A stretch of 64,000 nucleotides of DNA from Clostridium aminobutyricum (GCF_017255415.1 NZ_JAFJZZ010000001.1:1116001-1180000), one strand, 5' to 3'. Positions 35,915 to 45,460 are shown, numbered from the stretch's first letter. The notes: generated by a model from the letters alone, not told the origin. Made by a program: numbers and translations.

Positions 35915-35943
35915 AGTATAACACTTTTTACGACTAATTTCAA
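35915..35943 (-). promoter_or_regulatory. Promoter of ABC-F gene
   Basis: Minus strand TTGAAA (35938-35943), exact 17-bp spacer, TATACT (35915-35920). Predicts a ~120-base leader that includes the peptide and attenuator. Confidence 0.7.
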
Positions 35944-35997
35944 TCATTCTATATGAAAGGTTCGGATTGTAATCTGTTTTGTGAACGCTCTTCGCTA

Positions 35998-36033
35998 AAA
36001 TACCCCTCACAAGCTCCAGCTAAGCGGGTATTT
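35998..36033 (-). terminator. Terminator of pentitol operon
   Basis: AAATACCC (35998-36005) pairs with GGGTATTT (36026-36033) just past the xylB stop; the T run on the minus strand is short. Confidence 0.65.
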
Positions 36034-36050
36034 AAAAGGAAATGTTTAAC

Positions 36051-37574
36051 CTATAAGGACGATAGCTTTTTAAACTGATCCACTAAGGTCACATATAGCT
36101 CTTTATATAATTCGTAATATTTTTTATAGGCTTCGTTATTTTCACAAATCGGCTGATGCGTTTGATTCTTTACAATCAATTTGCTGCAAGTCTCCTCTAA
36201 ATCCTTATAGATTCCTGCTCCGACTCCGGCCAAAATCGCAACGCCCAATGCGCCGCCTTGTTCCGCCTGAATGGTGCTTACCGGGCAGCCGTACAGATCC
36301 GCAAACATCTGCCGCCAAAATTCACTTCTGGCTCCGCCTCCGCAGATCATCATATCGCCGATGGGTACGCCCATTTCTCGGAATACATCTACACATTCCA
36401 GTTGTGAATAGGAAATGCCTTCCATGACAGCTCGAATCAAATTCTTTTTCTGATGAATCGCAGACAATCCAAAGAAGGTTCCCCGGCAATCCGGATCGGG
36501 ATGCGGTGAACGCTCTCCCATCAAATAAGGAAGATAAATCAGCTTATCTGCCCCGATAGGTGCTTCTTTAGCCATGGCGGTCATCAATTCGTAAGGGTCT
36601 ACCCCTTGTTCTTTAGCCAGCTGTACTTCGTCTGTACACACATTGTTTCGGAGCCATTGAAGGGATAAGCCTGCCGCCTGTGTACAGCTCATCACAGTCC
36701 ATTTACCAGGTACAGATGCACATAAGGTGTGAACCCGCCCCTTCTTATCGATTGCAACTTTGTCGGAAATGGCATATACTACGCCGGAAGTACCGATGGT
36801 TGTGAAAGCACTTCCCTCTGAAACAATTCCCGTTCCAATAGCAGCGGCCGGATTGTCTCCGGCTCCGCCGACTACAATTGTTCCCACTGCAAGACCGGTT
36901 GCAAGAGCTGCCTTGCTATGCACTTCTCCGGTCACCTCCGGAGATTCATACATTTTTCCGAGCAGACTTCTCTCAATCCCCAACGGTTCTAAAATTTCAT
37001 CAGACCAATCTCTTTTGGCCACGTTCATCAGCTGCATGCCGGATGCATCCGAGACTTCTGTAGCAAATTCGCCTGTCAACATGTAACGAATATAGTCTTT
37101 CGGAAGAAGGATATGGGCACATTTATTGTATATTTCCGGCTCATTCTTTTTTACCCAAAGAATTTTGGCAGCCGTGAATCCTGTCAATGCCGGATTTGCC
37201 GTGATATCGATGATTTTTTGCGGAGTCAGAATTCGATTCATGTCCTCCACTTCTTTTCCGGTTCTCTGATCACACCAAATGATGGATTTACGGAGTGGCT
37301 TCCCGTTGCTGTCCAGCATGACAAGACCATGCATCTGGCCGGAAAGTCCGATTCCCTTGATCTGCTTCGAATCGATTTTTGAGGTTAAAATCACATAATA
37401 AATCCCTTCAACTGTTGCATTCCACCAATCCAAAGGGTCTTGTTCGGCCCATCCGTTTTGTTCTTGATACATTGGATATTCAAATGTCTTAGAACAAATG
37501 GTATTGGCATCTCTGTCAAAGAGTACTGTTTTTGTTCCTGAAGTCCCTATATCAATTCCCAATAAATATTCCAC
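36051..37574 (-). CDS. xylB: Xylulokinase
   Basis: A 507-residue FGGY-family sugar kinase phosphorylating D-xylulose to xylulose 5-phosphate. N-terminal phosphate-binding motif is LGIDIGTSGTKTVLFD; the substrate Asp region is SGQMHGLVMLD and CDQRTGKE, and the second phosphate loop GGGARSEFWRQMFADLYG. It follows the dehydrogenase gene by 30 bp and ends the operon. Kinase plus polyol dehydrogenase plus ABC importer points to a pentitol (xylitol or arabitol) route via xylulose into the pentose phosphate pathway. Confidence 0.95.
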   Translation of the reverse strand: MEYLLGIDIGTSGTKTVLFDRDANTICSKTFEYPMYQEQNGWAEQDPLDWWNATVEGIYYVILTSKIDSKQIKGIGLSGQMHGLVMLDSNGKPLRKSIIWCDQRTGKEVEDMNRILTPQKIIDITANPALTGFTAAKILWVKKNEPEIYNKCAHILLPKDYIRYMLTGEFATEVSDASGMQLMNVAKRDWSDEILEPLGIERSLLGKMYESPEVTGEVHSKAALATGLAVGTIVVGGAGDNPAAAIGTGIVSEGSAFTTIGTSGVVYAISDKVAIDKKGRVHTLCASVPGKWTVMSCTQAAGLSLQWLRNNVCTDEVQLAKEQGVDPYELMTAMAKEAPIGADKLIYLPYLMGERSPHPDPDCRGTFFGLSAIHQKKNLIRAVMEGISYSQLECVDVFREMGVPIGDMMICGGGARSEFWRQMFADLYGCPVSTIQAEQGGALGVAILAGVGAGIYKDLEETCSKLIVKNQTHQPICENNEAYKKYYELYKELYVTLVDQFKKLSSL

Positions 37575-37604
37575 CAGCGTCTCCTCCCACTATCCAACAC
37601 TCTG

Positions 37605-38648
37605 TTATTCGGTTATTTTGATTACGGCTTTTACCACATTATCCTTATCATTGATTGCACATTCAAAAGCTTCCTGAATGTTGTCAAAATCAAATTCGTG
37701 TGTGACGATTCCGGATATATCAATGATGCCGTCTGCAATGGCCGCAATCGCCTTTGGATAAATGTTTCGATATCTGAATACGGATTCAATTCTTGCTTCT
37801 TTTGCCATGATTTTACCAAAATCAAATTTGATCTCAGGTTCCGCAGCAAGTCCTACTAAAATAATTGTTCCGCCATTTTTTACAAGGTGAGGTGTCTGTG
37901 CAATAGTAACAGGAGATCCGGCCGTTTCAAATACCTTTTCAATTCCTGCTCCTTTTGTCAATTTTTCGATTTCGGCAACTACATTTACTTCTTTCCCGTT
38001 TAGTACTCTTGTAGCTCCTAATTTTTTTGCATATTCCAGACGCTTTGGTACCACGTCTACCACGGTGATATCGGCAGCACCTGAAGCCTTACAAGACAAT
38101 AATGTCATTAATCCGATACAGCCGGCACCCAAAATAATTACCTGATCTCCAAGACCTATTTTCCCCTGTGCTGCTGCATGCAATCCAACTGCAAGAGGCT
38201 CTACCAATGCACCTTCTTTGGTTGACATGTTCTCAGGTAATTTAAAGCACATATTTTCAGGGAAAGCGATATAATTTTCATAGCATCCCTGAACCGGAGG
38301 TGTCGCTAAAAATTGAACATCCGGACATAAATTATAGCGTCCTGTCTTACAGAATTCACAATGTCCGCAAGTAATTCCGGGTTCTAAAGCCACTTTGTCT
38401 CCGACCGAAAGATTCTTTACTTCAGGGCCAATCTCTACTACGGTTCCTGCACATTCGTGCCCCAGTATAAACTCCCCTTCTACCACAAAATCTCCGCAGC
38501 GTCCATCATGGAAGTAGTGAACATCAGAACCACATATTCCTACATATTCAAGCTTCACAAGTACTTCCTTTTCTTTAATTGTCGGAACCGGAATCTCACG
38601 AATTTCCATTTTATTTAATCCTGTCATATAAGCAGCTCTGTTTTTCAT
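37605..38648 (-). CDS. Zinc-dependent polyol (xylitol/sorbitol) dehydrogenase
   Basis: A 347-residue medium-chain dehydrogenase. Catalytic zinc site: Cys of VGICGSDVHYFHDG and HE of LGHECAGTV; structural zinc cysteines: GHCEFCKTGRYNLC. NAD domain: VIILGAGCIGLMTLL followed by acidic VVDVVPKR, where Asp favours NAD. The GSDVHYFHDG signature is that of sorbitol/xylitol dehydrogenases. With xylB next to it, oxidation of xylitol to xylulose is the best reading; D-sorbitol or arabitol remain possible. Confidence 0.9.
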   Translation of the reverse strand: MKNRAAYMTGLNKMEIREIPVPTIKEKEVLVKLEYVGICGSDVHYFHDGRCGDFVVEGEFILGHECAGTVVEIGPEVKNLSVGDKVALEPGITCGHCEFCKTGRYNLCPDVQFLATPPVQGCYENYIAFPENMCFKLPENMSTKEGALVEPLAVGLHAAAQGKIGLGDQVIILGAGCIGLMTLLSCKASGAADITVVDVVPKRLEYAKKLGATRVLNGKEVNVVAEIEKLTKGAGIEKVFETAGSPVTIAQTPHLVKNGGTIILVGLAAEPEIKFDFGKIMAKEARIESVFRYRNIYPKAIAAIADGIIDISGIVTHEFDFDNIQEAFECAINDKDNVVKAVIKITE

Positions 38649-38722
38649 AACTTTATCCCTTTCTTTACGTACCTTTTATAAATCCAGTTTATCCTGAACG
38701 GAAGAATTCCCCCTCCATCTGA

Positions 38723-38763
38723 ACGGAAAAATTGCACTCTAGCTAAAGCTAGGCAATTTCCGT
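38723..38763 (-). terminator. Intercistronic hairpin downstream of binding-protein gene (strong)
   Basis: ACGGAAA-A-ATTGC pairs with GCAAT-TTCCGT, with inner CTAGCT/AGCTAG. No long T run, so an RNA-stability or processing stem is more likely than full termination. Confidence 0.55.
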
Positions 38764-38810
38764 ATAGCCCTTGCGCGCCATATCATAGATATGAGCATGC
38801 GTAAAAGTAA

Positions 38811-38840
38811 AGGTGCCATAAAGCAAAGTTTAAGGCACCT
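38811..38840 (-). terminator. Hairpin directly after the binding-protein stop
   Basis: AGGTGCC (38811-38817) pairs with GGCACCT (38834-38840), followed on the minus strand by TTACTTTTAC. Probably partial termination, keeping binding-protein mRNA in excess over kinase and dehydrogenase. Confidence 0.6.
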
Positions 38841-38854
38841 CTATAATCAAAGTC

Positions 38855-39844
38855 TTACTCAGTAATTAGACCTCTATCTTTGTAAATCTTTACATATTCG
38901 CTTGCGTTATCCTTCGTGATAAGTGGAGCGTCGATATCTGTATTAATCTGAGTTTCTTCACCGGTTAATAGCTTGTGAACGCTTTCCATGTTCAACTTAG
39001 CAAGGTCAATAGCGGACTGTAGGCAAGTTGAAGTCATCTTACCCTGTTCAATCAAGAGACAAGCTTCAGGCGTACCGTCTACACCATAAGAAAGAGTGTT
39101 CGCATATGCGGAATTGTCTTTGATAACTTCTAAAGCACCTGCTGCCATGTTATCGTTCATTGAAATGATCGCATCAATCTTACCCTGAGAAGTAACCCAG
39201 TCTTCCATTAACGACATCGCTTCATCTTTGTTCCAGTTTGCAAAGTCTTCACCAACGATTTTTACGTCAGGTCTTGCTGCAAAGAATACTTCTTTCCAAG
39301 CTTTCAATCTTTCATCTGCATGGAAGTTTCCAGAAGGTCCCTTAAGAACAACGACTCTGCCATTTTGAGGAACTTGGTCAATTGCCGCTTTTGCATTTAC
39401 TTCAGCCTGTGTGTAAGGATTTGCATCGACAGAGGAAGCTCCTTCAATACCATCGATACGTGCGTTAGTAGTGATAGCAATGATTCCGGCATCAACAATC
39501 TGCTCTACGTAAGGACGCTGCGCTTCTCCATTGTTTGGCTGTACGATAATAGCATCGTATCCGTTAGCAATAGCGTTTTCAATAGCTGCATTTTCTTTTT
39601 CATCGTCTGCCTGCCCGTCAAAGATATCCAATTTCATGTCAGGATATTCTGCTGCTGCTGCTTTCATTTCGTTTGCCAGCCAAGCTGCAAAGGAATCGGA
39701 CTGTGCTCTTGCAATATACGCTACTTTGTATGTTGCATCTTTGGAATCTTTGTTGTCCTCTTCTTTAGCACTGTTGCCACAACCAACAAATGTTGCAAGT
39801 ACAAGTGTTAAAACCATTAGGATCGCTAAAATTTTCTTTTTCAT
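38855..39844 (-). CDS. Sugar/polyol ABC transporter substrate-binding lipoprotein
   Basis: A 329-residue periplasmic-binding-protein-1 family lipoprotein (signal 1-21, lipobox FVGC). The fold matches RbsB-type: YKVAYIARAQSDSFAAWLANEM, ANGYDAIIVQPNNGEA, NGRVVVLKGPSGNFHADER, DAIISMNDNMAAGALEVI and SYGVDGTPEAC. It delivers the sugar to the membrane permease. The operon context suggests a pentitol ligand. It is encoded after the permease and separated from the catabolic genes by two hairpins. Confidence 0.9.
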   Translation of the reverse strand: MKKKILAILMVLTLVLATFVGCGNSAKEEDNKDSKDATYKVAYIARAQSDSFAAWLANEMKAAAAEYPDMKLDIFDGQADDEKENAAIENAIANGYDAIIVQPNNGEAQRPYVEQIVDAGIIAITTNARIDGIEGASSVDANPYTQAEVNAKAAIDQVPQNGRVVVLKGPSGNFHADERLKAWKEVFFAARPDVKIVGEDFANWNKDEAMSLMEDWVTSQGKIDAIISMNDNMAAGALEVIKDNSAYANTLSYGVDGTPEACLLIEQGKMTSTCLQSAIDLAKLNMESVHKLLTGEETQINTDIDAPLITKDNASEYVKIYKDRGLITE

Positions 39845-39908
39845 AATTTTTCCCTTCCTTTCTTTCCCTCTATTTTAAAAATAAAATTGAGTCATGTTCA
39901 GAGTGTTT

Positions 39909-40913
39909 CTATTCTTCCAACGGATTTTTAGTCTTTGAAGCCTGAGACTTACTTCCTAAAATCACCTTTACACTCTTCTTGTTCTTAAAGCGTATATCAT
40001 ATAATACTGCTGCTGTAATGATTCCACCCTTTACAATCTGTTGTACATAAGAATCAATACCTTGAAGGTTCATAATGTTGTTTAGACATCCTATAATAAA
40101 AGATCCGGCTAACGTTCCAAACGTCGTACCAACGCCGCCGGTGAAACTTGTGCCTCCTACGATCGCAGCAGTCAAGCCTTCCATTTCATAACCTACAGCA
40201 CCGTTCGGAAGTCCTGCATTGACACGGGACATAAAGAGCACTCCTGCAATTCCTACTAAAACACCATTCAATATAAACGCAATATATTTGGAGCGAATAA
40301 CATTGATGCCGGATGCAATAGCTGCTTCTTCATTCCCTCCGATGGCATAAAGAGATCGTCCGAATCTGGTATGATTCAGTATGTACCAAATCACCCCTGT
40401 TATGACAATTAAGAAAATAACCGGAATCGGCATAAATCCGATTTTTCCCTGTCCTACTATCTTATAGTCTCCAATTTGAAGAATATTTTGTCCTTTCGTG
40501 TATAAAAGAGCAATTCCACGCGCCACCATAGTCATAGCTAAAGTAACAATGAACGCCGGCATTCTCCAATTGGCAACGAAAAACGCATTCACTAAATTAC
40601 AGGCAACCGCTACTGCTATTGAAACCATAATGGCTCCAACCAGCGAACCCGTTGACTTATAGAAATTAACCGATAAGACCCCGGAAAGTGCCAGTACCGC
40701 GCCCACTGATAAATCCAGCATACCGCTGATAATCAAGAGCATTTCACCATAAGCCAATATTGTAGCCACTGCTAGCTGTCTGGCTATATTGGTCAAATTT
40801 CCCTGACTAAAGAAATTTTCATTCATTGCGGCTGATAAAAATATCATGACAAATAATACAAAGAAGATCGAATACTTCTGCATCATCTGACCTGCACCAT
40901 CTTTTAATCTCAT
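39909..40913 (-). CDS. Sugar ABC transporter permease (RbsC-like)
   Basis: A 334-residue permease of the ribose/xylose/galactose (BPD_transp_2) family with about nine hydrophobic helices. Recognisable blocks are LILLIISGMLDLSVGAVLAL-like segment near 60-80, the AIGGNEEAAIASGINV cytosolic loop and the AIVGGTSFTGGVGTTFGTLAG signature. It shares one base with the ATPase stop, indicating tight coupling. Confidence 0.92.
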   Translation of the reverse strand: MRLKDGAGQMMQKYSIFFVLFVMIFLSAAMNENFFSQGNLTNIARQLAVATILAYGEMLLIISGMLDLSVGAVLALSGVLSVNFYKSTGSLVGAIMVSIAVAVACNLVNAFFVANWRMPAFIVTLAMTMVARGIALLYTKGQNILQIGDYKIVGQGKIGFMPIPVIFLIVITGVIWYILNHTRFGRSLYAIGGNEEAAIASGINVIRSKYIAFILNGVLVGIAGVLFMSRVNAGLPNGAVGYEMEGLTAAIVGGTSFTGGVGTTFGTLAGSFIIGCLNNIMNLQGIDSYVQQIVKGGIITAAVLYDIRFKNKKSVKVILGSKSQASKTKNPLEE

Positions 40914-42424
40914 TATATTGCATCCTCCATTTCCACTGTCCCTGTTGCAAATTTCATGATCGCTTCCTGTGAGAACTCTTCTCTTTTAAGTTCGCCTGAA
41001 ATCCTTCCCTGACACATCACGTAGATCCGATCACACATTCCGATCAGCTCCGGCAGTTCAGAGGACACCATGATTACAGCTTTTCCTGACGCTGTCATCT
41101 CTGACATCAGTTTGTAGATTTCAAACTTTGCACCAACGTCAATTCCTCTTGTCGGTTCATCTAAAATAAGAATATCCGGATTTTTAAGCATCCACTTTGC
41201 TAATAATACCTTTTGCTGATTTCCTCCGCTCAAGGACTGGATTTTAGTCTCCAAGGTCGGCGTTTTTACATTCATTTTTGAAAAGTATTCCCCAACGACT
41301 TTCTTCTCTTTATGTTTGTGCGCATAGCCACCGTAAATAAACTGTTCCAAACCGGAAATACTGGTATTCTCCATAACACTTCTGACCGGGATAATGCCAA
41401 ACCGTCTTCTGTCCTCTGAAAGCATAATCATGCCATTCTTAATACTGTCTTTTACATTCTTTAGGTTTACCTTTTTTCCTGCAATATAAACCTCTCCGGA
41501 TGAAATCTTATCCAGTCCGAATAAAGAACGCATCACTTCCGTCCTTCCTGCACCTACTAAGCCTGCGAAACCGACAATCTCACCTCTTTTTACATAAAAA
41601 TTGACGTCCTCAAAAAGTTGATGACTGCATAGGTTTTTTACCTCAAGCAGCGTTTCTCCCAGCTTGATCTCCTGCTTTGGATAAACATTATCCATTTTTC
41701 TTCCGACCATCAGAGAAATGACTTCGTCAATATTTGTATCCGTTGCACGCATGCTTTTAACAACCATACCATCTCGGAATACCGTAATATCGTCCGCAAT
41801 CTGAAACACTTCATCCAGCTTGTGGGAGATATAGATAATGCTTACCCCTTTTTCTTTTAATCCAGCAATCTTTTCAAATAGTAAATCTACTTCTTTATTC
41901 GTAATGGCTGAAGTAGGTTCATCCATTACGATCACCTGCGCATCGTTTGAAATGGCTTTAATAATTTCAAGCATTTGAATATCAGATACAGTCAAAGTCT
42001 TTAATTTCTGTTCAGGTTTATAGGCCAATCCTTGCTCTTTTAAAAATTGAAGGGTTTTTTCTCTTACTTCGCGCCATTTCACCTTCCCCATACTGTTCAC
42101 AGGCAATCTTCCTAAAAAGAGATTTTCCTGAACAGACATCTCCGGAACATAGTTCAATTCTTGAGCGATCATGGCGATCCCCAAACTGCGTGCCTGAATA
42201 GGATCTTTTATTTTCACGGGCTTCTCATCCAGAAAGATTTGCCCTGCATCGGGTTTATATATACCATTAATTATTTTCATTAAGGTTGACTTTCCTGCAC
42301 CATTTTCCCCGCATAAGGCGTGAACGGTTCCTTTTCTAACGGAAAAATCAATTTTATCCAGTGCTTTTACCCCCGGAAATGATTTCTCAATTTGAGAGAC
42401 TCTTAATTTAATCTGCTCGTTCAT
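40913..42424 (-). CDS. Sugar ABC transporter double ATPase (RbsA/XylG-like)
   Basis: A 503-residue ATPase with two ABC domains. The first has GENGAGKST and DEPTSAITN; the second has the typical altered P-loop GLVGAGRTE, LSGGNQQKV signature and DEPTRGIDVGAK. This is the CUT2 carbohydrate family. First gene of the five-gene operon (ATPase, permease, binding protein, dehydrogenase, kinase), ~185 bp after the divergent... same-strand ROK gene. Ribosome site AAAGGAGAC lies before the ATG. Confidence 0.93.
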   Translation of the reverse strand: MNEQIKLRVSQIEKSFPGVKALDKIDFSVRKGTVHALCGENGAGKSTLMKIINGIYKPDAGQIFLDEKPVKIKDPIQARSLGIAMIAQELNYVPEMSVQENLFLGRLPVNSMGKVKWREVREKTLQFLKEQGLAYKPEQKLKTLTVSDIQMLEIIKAISNDAQVIVMDEPTSAITNKEVDLLFEKIAGLKEKGVSIIYISHKLDEVFQIADDITVFRDGMVVKSMRATDTNIDEVISLMVGRKMDNVYPKQEIKLGETLLEVKNLCSHQLFEDVNFYVKRGEIVGFAGLVGAGRTEVMRSLFGLDKISSGEVYIAGKKVNLKNVKDSIKNGMIMLSEDRRRFGIIPVRSVMENTSISGLEQFIYGGYAHKHKEKKVVGEYFSKMNVKTPTLETKIQSLSGGNQQKVLLAKWMLKNPDILILDEPTRGIDVGAKFEIYKLMSEMTASGKAVIMVSSELPELIGMCDRIYVMCQGRISGELKREEFSQEAIMKFATGTVEMEDAI

Positions 42425-42609
42425 AGCAAAGTCTCCTTTCCAAATTTAATATGTTAAATACTTTTATATATCTACTTTACATAAGTTACGACGAGTATAC
42501 ACTGAATGTTTTTATCTGTCAATGTTTGAAAAGAAGATTTCTCATGTATACATCTTAAACACAAGAAACCTTACATATTTGCTTTTTATACTCTTCATAA
42601 TGATACGCA

Positions 42610-43725
42610 TTATATGTTGTTAATGTAGTCATCCAGATAGTGAAGAGCTGCTCCCACCGCAGATGCTTCAAACTTATAATTACAAACTTTCACATAGTTT
42701 CCATCCTTCTCAAATGGATTTCTGAGATTAGCCATCTCGGTTAAAGCACTCACATGATTTTCCATATGGCTGCCCACGTAACCGCCTAGAACCACATCAC
42801 AATCAAAACTCATTCTCAAATTGTTCACAAGCAAAGCCAAATAGTTCAAATACTCTTGAAATGCAGCGGTACATTCGGAATCTCCTTTATCGACATTTTC
42901 AAAAAACAGCTGTAAATTTCCGTCTGTCAAATCCGATAATATTTTTGCATTGCAATATGTATCCGCACAGCCTTTTTGTCCGCAGTAACACTGTCTTCCA
43001 TCCTTTTCTAATGTAATATGCCCAAATTCTCCGCTGCGTTGATTTTCGCCCAGGTATACATTCTTAGAATACAAAATTGCTCCGCCGACACTGTTGCTTA
43101 AGGAGACATAAACGATAGGTGTTTCTGTGTCTCTGCGCCAAAATTCCGCGAAGCAGCCTGCATTGGCATCGTTAAAAAATACAAAAGGATAGTGGATATA
43201 TTTTCCCATTCGTTCGTATAGATTGTCAGGCGCTTTAATGACGCAGATATAGCTGATGCTTTTACTATCCGCTCTGATAATAGCAGGCAGAGATACTCCC
43301 AGCCCTAAGATATTCTCTGGGTTAATTTTGCTGTCCTCTACAAAGGTGTCGATAACTTGTCCAATTCCTTGATAATACTCTTCGGTATCTCCGTATTCAA
43401 ACCGCAATCGAATGCTATTCAATACCTTCCCCTGCATATCAACCAAAACCAAACTGATGTGGTTGGAGGTAATGTCCAGACCCAATGCCAATTTTGCATT
43501 ATTAATCGATCGAATAACTCTTGCTTTTCGCCCTCCGGTAGATTCAAATGTCCCATATTCACCGATCAGACCTTTGTCCTTCAGTTCCGTAAGATTTTGA
43601 CTTACCGTAGGTAAACTTAAATTCAAAATCTGTGCAATATCCTGTTTCGAAATACCATCCGAATCATAAATTAACTTATAAACGTTATTTCTATTTTTCC
43701 CTTTCAGGCCCATTCTATTTATCAT
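42610..43725 (-). CDS. ROK family transcriptional regulator (XylR-like)
   Basis: A 371-residue repressor of the NagC/XylR ROK family. The N-terminal winged helix (SKQDIAQILNLSLPTVSQNLTELK, residues ~24-50) is followed by a sugar-kinase-like ROK domain with the Cys zinc site CYCGQKGCADTYC near 245-257 and GLGVSLPAI. It lies directly upstream of the pentitol operon on the same strand, so it most likely represses that operon until the sugar binds. The glucokinase-type GHI region reads GEFGHITLE, normal for ROK. Confidence 0.9.
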   Translation of the reverse strand: MINRMGLKGKNRNNVYKLIYDSDGISKQDIAQILNLSLPTVSQNLTELKDKGLIGEYGTFESTGGRKARVIRSINNAKLALGLDITSNHISLVLVDMQGKVLNSIRLRFEYGDTEEYYQGIGQVIDTFVEDSKINPENILGLGVSLPAIIRADSKSISYICVIKAPDNLYERMGKYIHYPFVFFNDANAGCFAEFWRRDTETPIVYVSLSNSVGGAILYSKNVYLGENQRSGEFGHITLEKDGRQCYCGQKGCADTYCNAKILSDLTDGNLQLFFENVDKGDSECTAAFQEYLNYLALLVNNLRMSFDCDVVLGGYVGSHMENHVSALTEMANLRNPFEKDGNYVKVCNYKFEASAVGAALHYLDDYINNI

Positions 43726-43817
43726 GTTCCACCACTTTTCTAAAACTCTTTTATAAAACCTCGTTAATAATTAGCATATTACTCCTCTAGAAAGCGAAAA
43801 GCAAGCGGAACATGTTT

Positions 43818-44543
43818 TTATCCTAATTTCTTTATTTCTCTCCTTAATCTAGTAATAATCTTTTTTTCCAATCGGGATATATAAGATTGAGAAATCCCCA
43901 TTTTATCAGCCACTTCTTTCTGAGTCATTTCTCGTCCGCTTAATAAGCCAAAACGCATTTCCATGATTTGTTTTTCTCTGTGATTCAGCTTTTTCATTGC
44001 ATAGATCAGAAGGTTGCGATTGACCTCTTCTTCTATATGTCCATAGACCACATCTGTCTCCGTGCCGAGTATATCAGATAAAAGAAGCTCATTTCCGTCC
44101 CAATCCACATTTAAGGGCTCGTCAAAAGAGACTTCACTTCTCGTCTTATTATTTCTTCTTATGTACATTAGTATTTCATTTTCAATGCATCTTGATGCAT
44201 AGGTTGCCAATTTAATATTTTTATCGGAATTGAACGTATTAACCGCCTTGATCAGTCCTATTGTCCCTATTGAAATAAGATCTTCAATATTTATTTTTGA
44301 GCTTTCAAATTTTTTAGCGATATAGACCACCAATCTCAAATTCCGCTCAATTAAAATCGACCTTGCTGCCTCGCTGCCTTTTGAAAACTCATCCAGCAGT
44401 TTTTTTTCTTCTTCACTGTTCAACGGAGGAGGCAATACCTCACTTCCACCTATATAAAAAATCTCTCCTGATTCTTTTTTCCTAAATTTGGAAAAAAATC
44501 GAAAAATCCTCTCGACTATCCACTGTTTAACTCGCATGCTCAT
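43818..44543 (-). CDS. sigE: Mother-cell RNA polymerase sigma factor SigE
   Basis: A 241-residue early mother-cell sigma factor. It has a pro-sequence-like N-terminus (basic, hydrophobic, ~residues 1-30 with [13 protein letters not shown]), region 2 [16 protein letters not shown] and [18 protein letters not shown], and region 4 [24 protein letters not shown]. Pro-SigE is activated by SpoIIGA, encoded two bases upstream. sigG, normally the next gene, is not downstream; here a ROK gene follows. Confidence 0.96.
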   Translation of the reverse strand: MSMRVKQWIVERIFRFFSKFRKKESGEIFYIGGSEVLPPPLNSEEEKKLLDEFSKGSEAARSILIERNLRLVVYIAKKFESSKINIEDLISIGTIGLIKAVNTFNSDKNIKLATYASRCIENEILMYIRRNNKTRSEVSFDEPLNVDWDGNELLLSDILGTETDVVYGHIEEEVNRNLLIYAMKKLNHREKQIMEMRFGLLSGREMTQKEVADKMGISQSYISRLEKKIITRLRREIKKLG

Positions 44544-44545
44544 TG

Positions 44546-45370
44546 CTATGCTACCCCCTCTCTTAGAATATCTCTACTAATCAGTACTTGATATTTTTCT
44601 TCTTCACCTATATTGCAAAATTCCGTATTATAGATTGCCACTACAACGCGTCCCAGTGCACATCCGTTTATGTAAGCATTGTCGGCCCGATAAGCCTCAA
44701 GAATTCCGTTTTCAATTCCTATTGCTTTATAAGGTACGATACAATACCTGCTGTCTAAATCAATATTACTTAAATTTTTCAAGTCTGCCGCAGCAGACTT
44801 GGATAAGATAATAACCGGTCTCCCTGTGATTGGATCCCGTAAAAAGTTACCTGAATCGATTAACGCCCGATGCTTGATGACAGCATCTCCGATCACAACT
44901 GAAATATCGGTGAAAACCCGTTCCTGTAACCTCTTTTCTTTAAAAATAGTTGAAAAGCCGCTTAAAATTATGTACGAAGCTGCAACACCGACCACCACAT
45001 TAAAGTAAGTTACATCTCCGATATAGACCACGGCGTTGTTGGTGATGCCCCTTATCCTCCAAAGATACATAAGCATAATGGTGATTCCCCCCATCAAGGC
45101 GGAAACAACGTAAATCATGACGGTTGCTTTTATGTATTTTTTAGGGAAAACCGCGAATGACAGCAACAGAGCAAAAGATATCTTTATCAAAATACTCAGT
45201 AAAACGGGCATACGGATGAATATGATAAAAGCAAAGAAACCACAGAGCAATCCCCCCAGTACAATCCGTTTCTTACAGGTCTTCATCCCCCCCACTTTAG
45301 CCGAAAGTACCAGTATCACAATACCAATCAGAAAATTTTCTAAAAATAGATATTCTGCATAAATTTCCAT
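44546..45370 (-). CDS. spoIIGA: Sporulation sigma-E processing peptidase SpoIIGA
   Basis: A 274-residue membrane aspartic protease. About five hydrophobic helices occupy residues ~1-140; the soluble C-terminal domain contains the catalytic Asp172 in [16 protein letters not shown]. It cleaves pro-SigE in the mother-cell membrane after a forespore signal. It ends two bases before the sigE start. GAGGGGG is its ribosome site, which lies within the right arm of a hairpin (45379-45428). Confidence 0.95.
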   Translation of the reverse strand: MEIYAEYLFLENFLIGIVILVLSAKVGGMKTCKKRIVLGGLLCGFFAFIIFIRMPVLLSILIKISFALLLSFAVFPKKYIKATVMIYVVSALMGGITIMLMYLWRIRGITNNAVVYIGDVTYFNVVVGVAASYIILSGFSTIFKEKRLQERVFTDISVVIGDAVIKHRALIDSGNFLRDPITGRPVIILSKSAAADLKNLSNIDLDSRYCIVPYKAIGIENGILEAYRADNAYINGCALGRVVVAIYNTEFCNIGEEEKYQVLISRDILREGVA

Positions 45371-45374
45371 AATA

Positions 45375-45428
45375 AAAAACCCCCTCGGCAGCTATCATCA
45401 TTTAAGATTATAGTCCACCCGCGGGGGT
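45375..45428 (-). terminator. rplT-side terminator that overlaps the spoIIGA ribosome site
   Basis: On the minus strand ACCCCC (45423-45428) pairs with GGGGGT (45379-45384), followed by TTTTTTATT. The right arm is the spoIIGA ribosome site, and the -10 of the spoIIGA promoter is inside the loop. Confidence 0.55.
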
Positions 45429-45454
45429 ATAATTTGTCGTATTCTAATGTCGTA
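45407..45454 (-). promoter_or_regulatory. spoIIGA promoter with tandem Spo0A-box-like sites
   Basis: TATAAT (45407-45412, minus) lies 22 bp from an ACGACA -35-like box (45435-45440). Two TGTCGTA sites (45435-45441 and 45448-45454) each differ by one base from the 0A box TGTCGAA. The long spacer with 0A boxes over the -35 is the known layout of the B. subtilis spoIIG promoter. Confidence 0.55.
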
Positions 45455-45460
45455 ATACTA

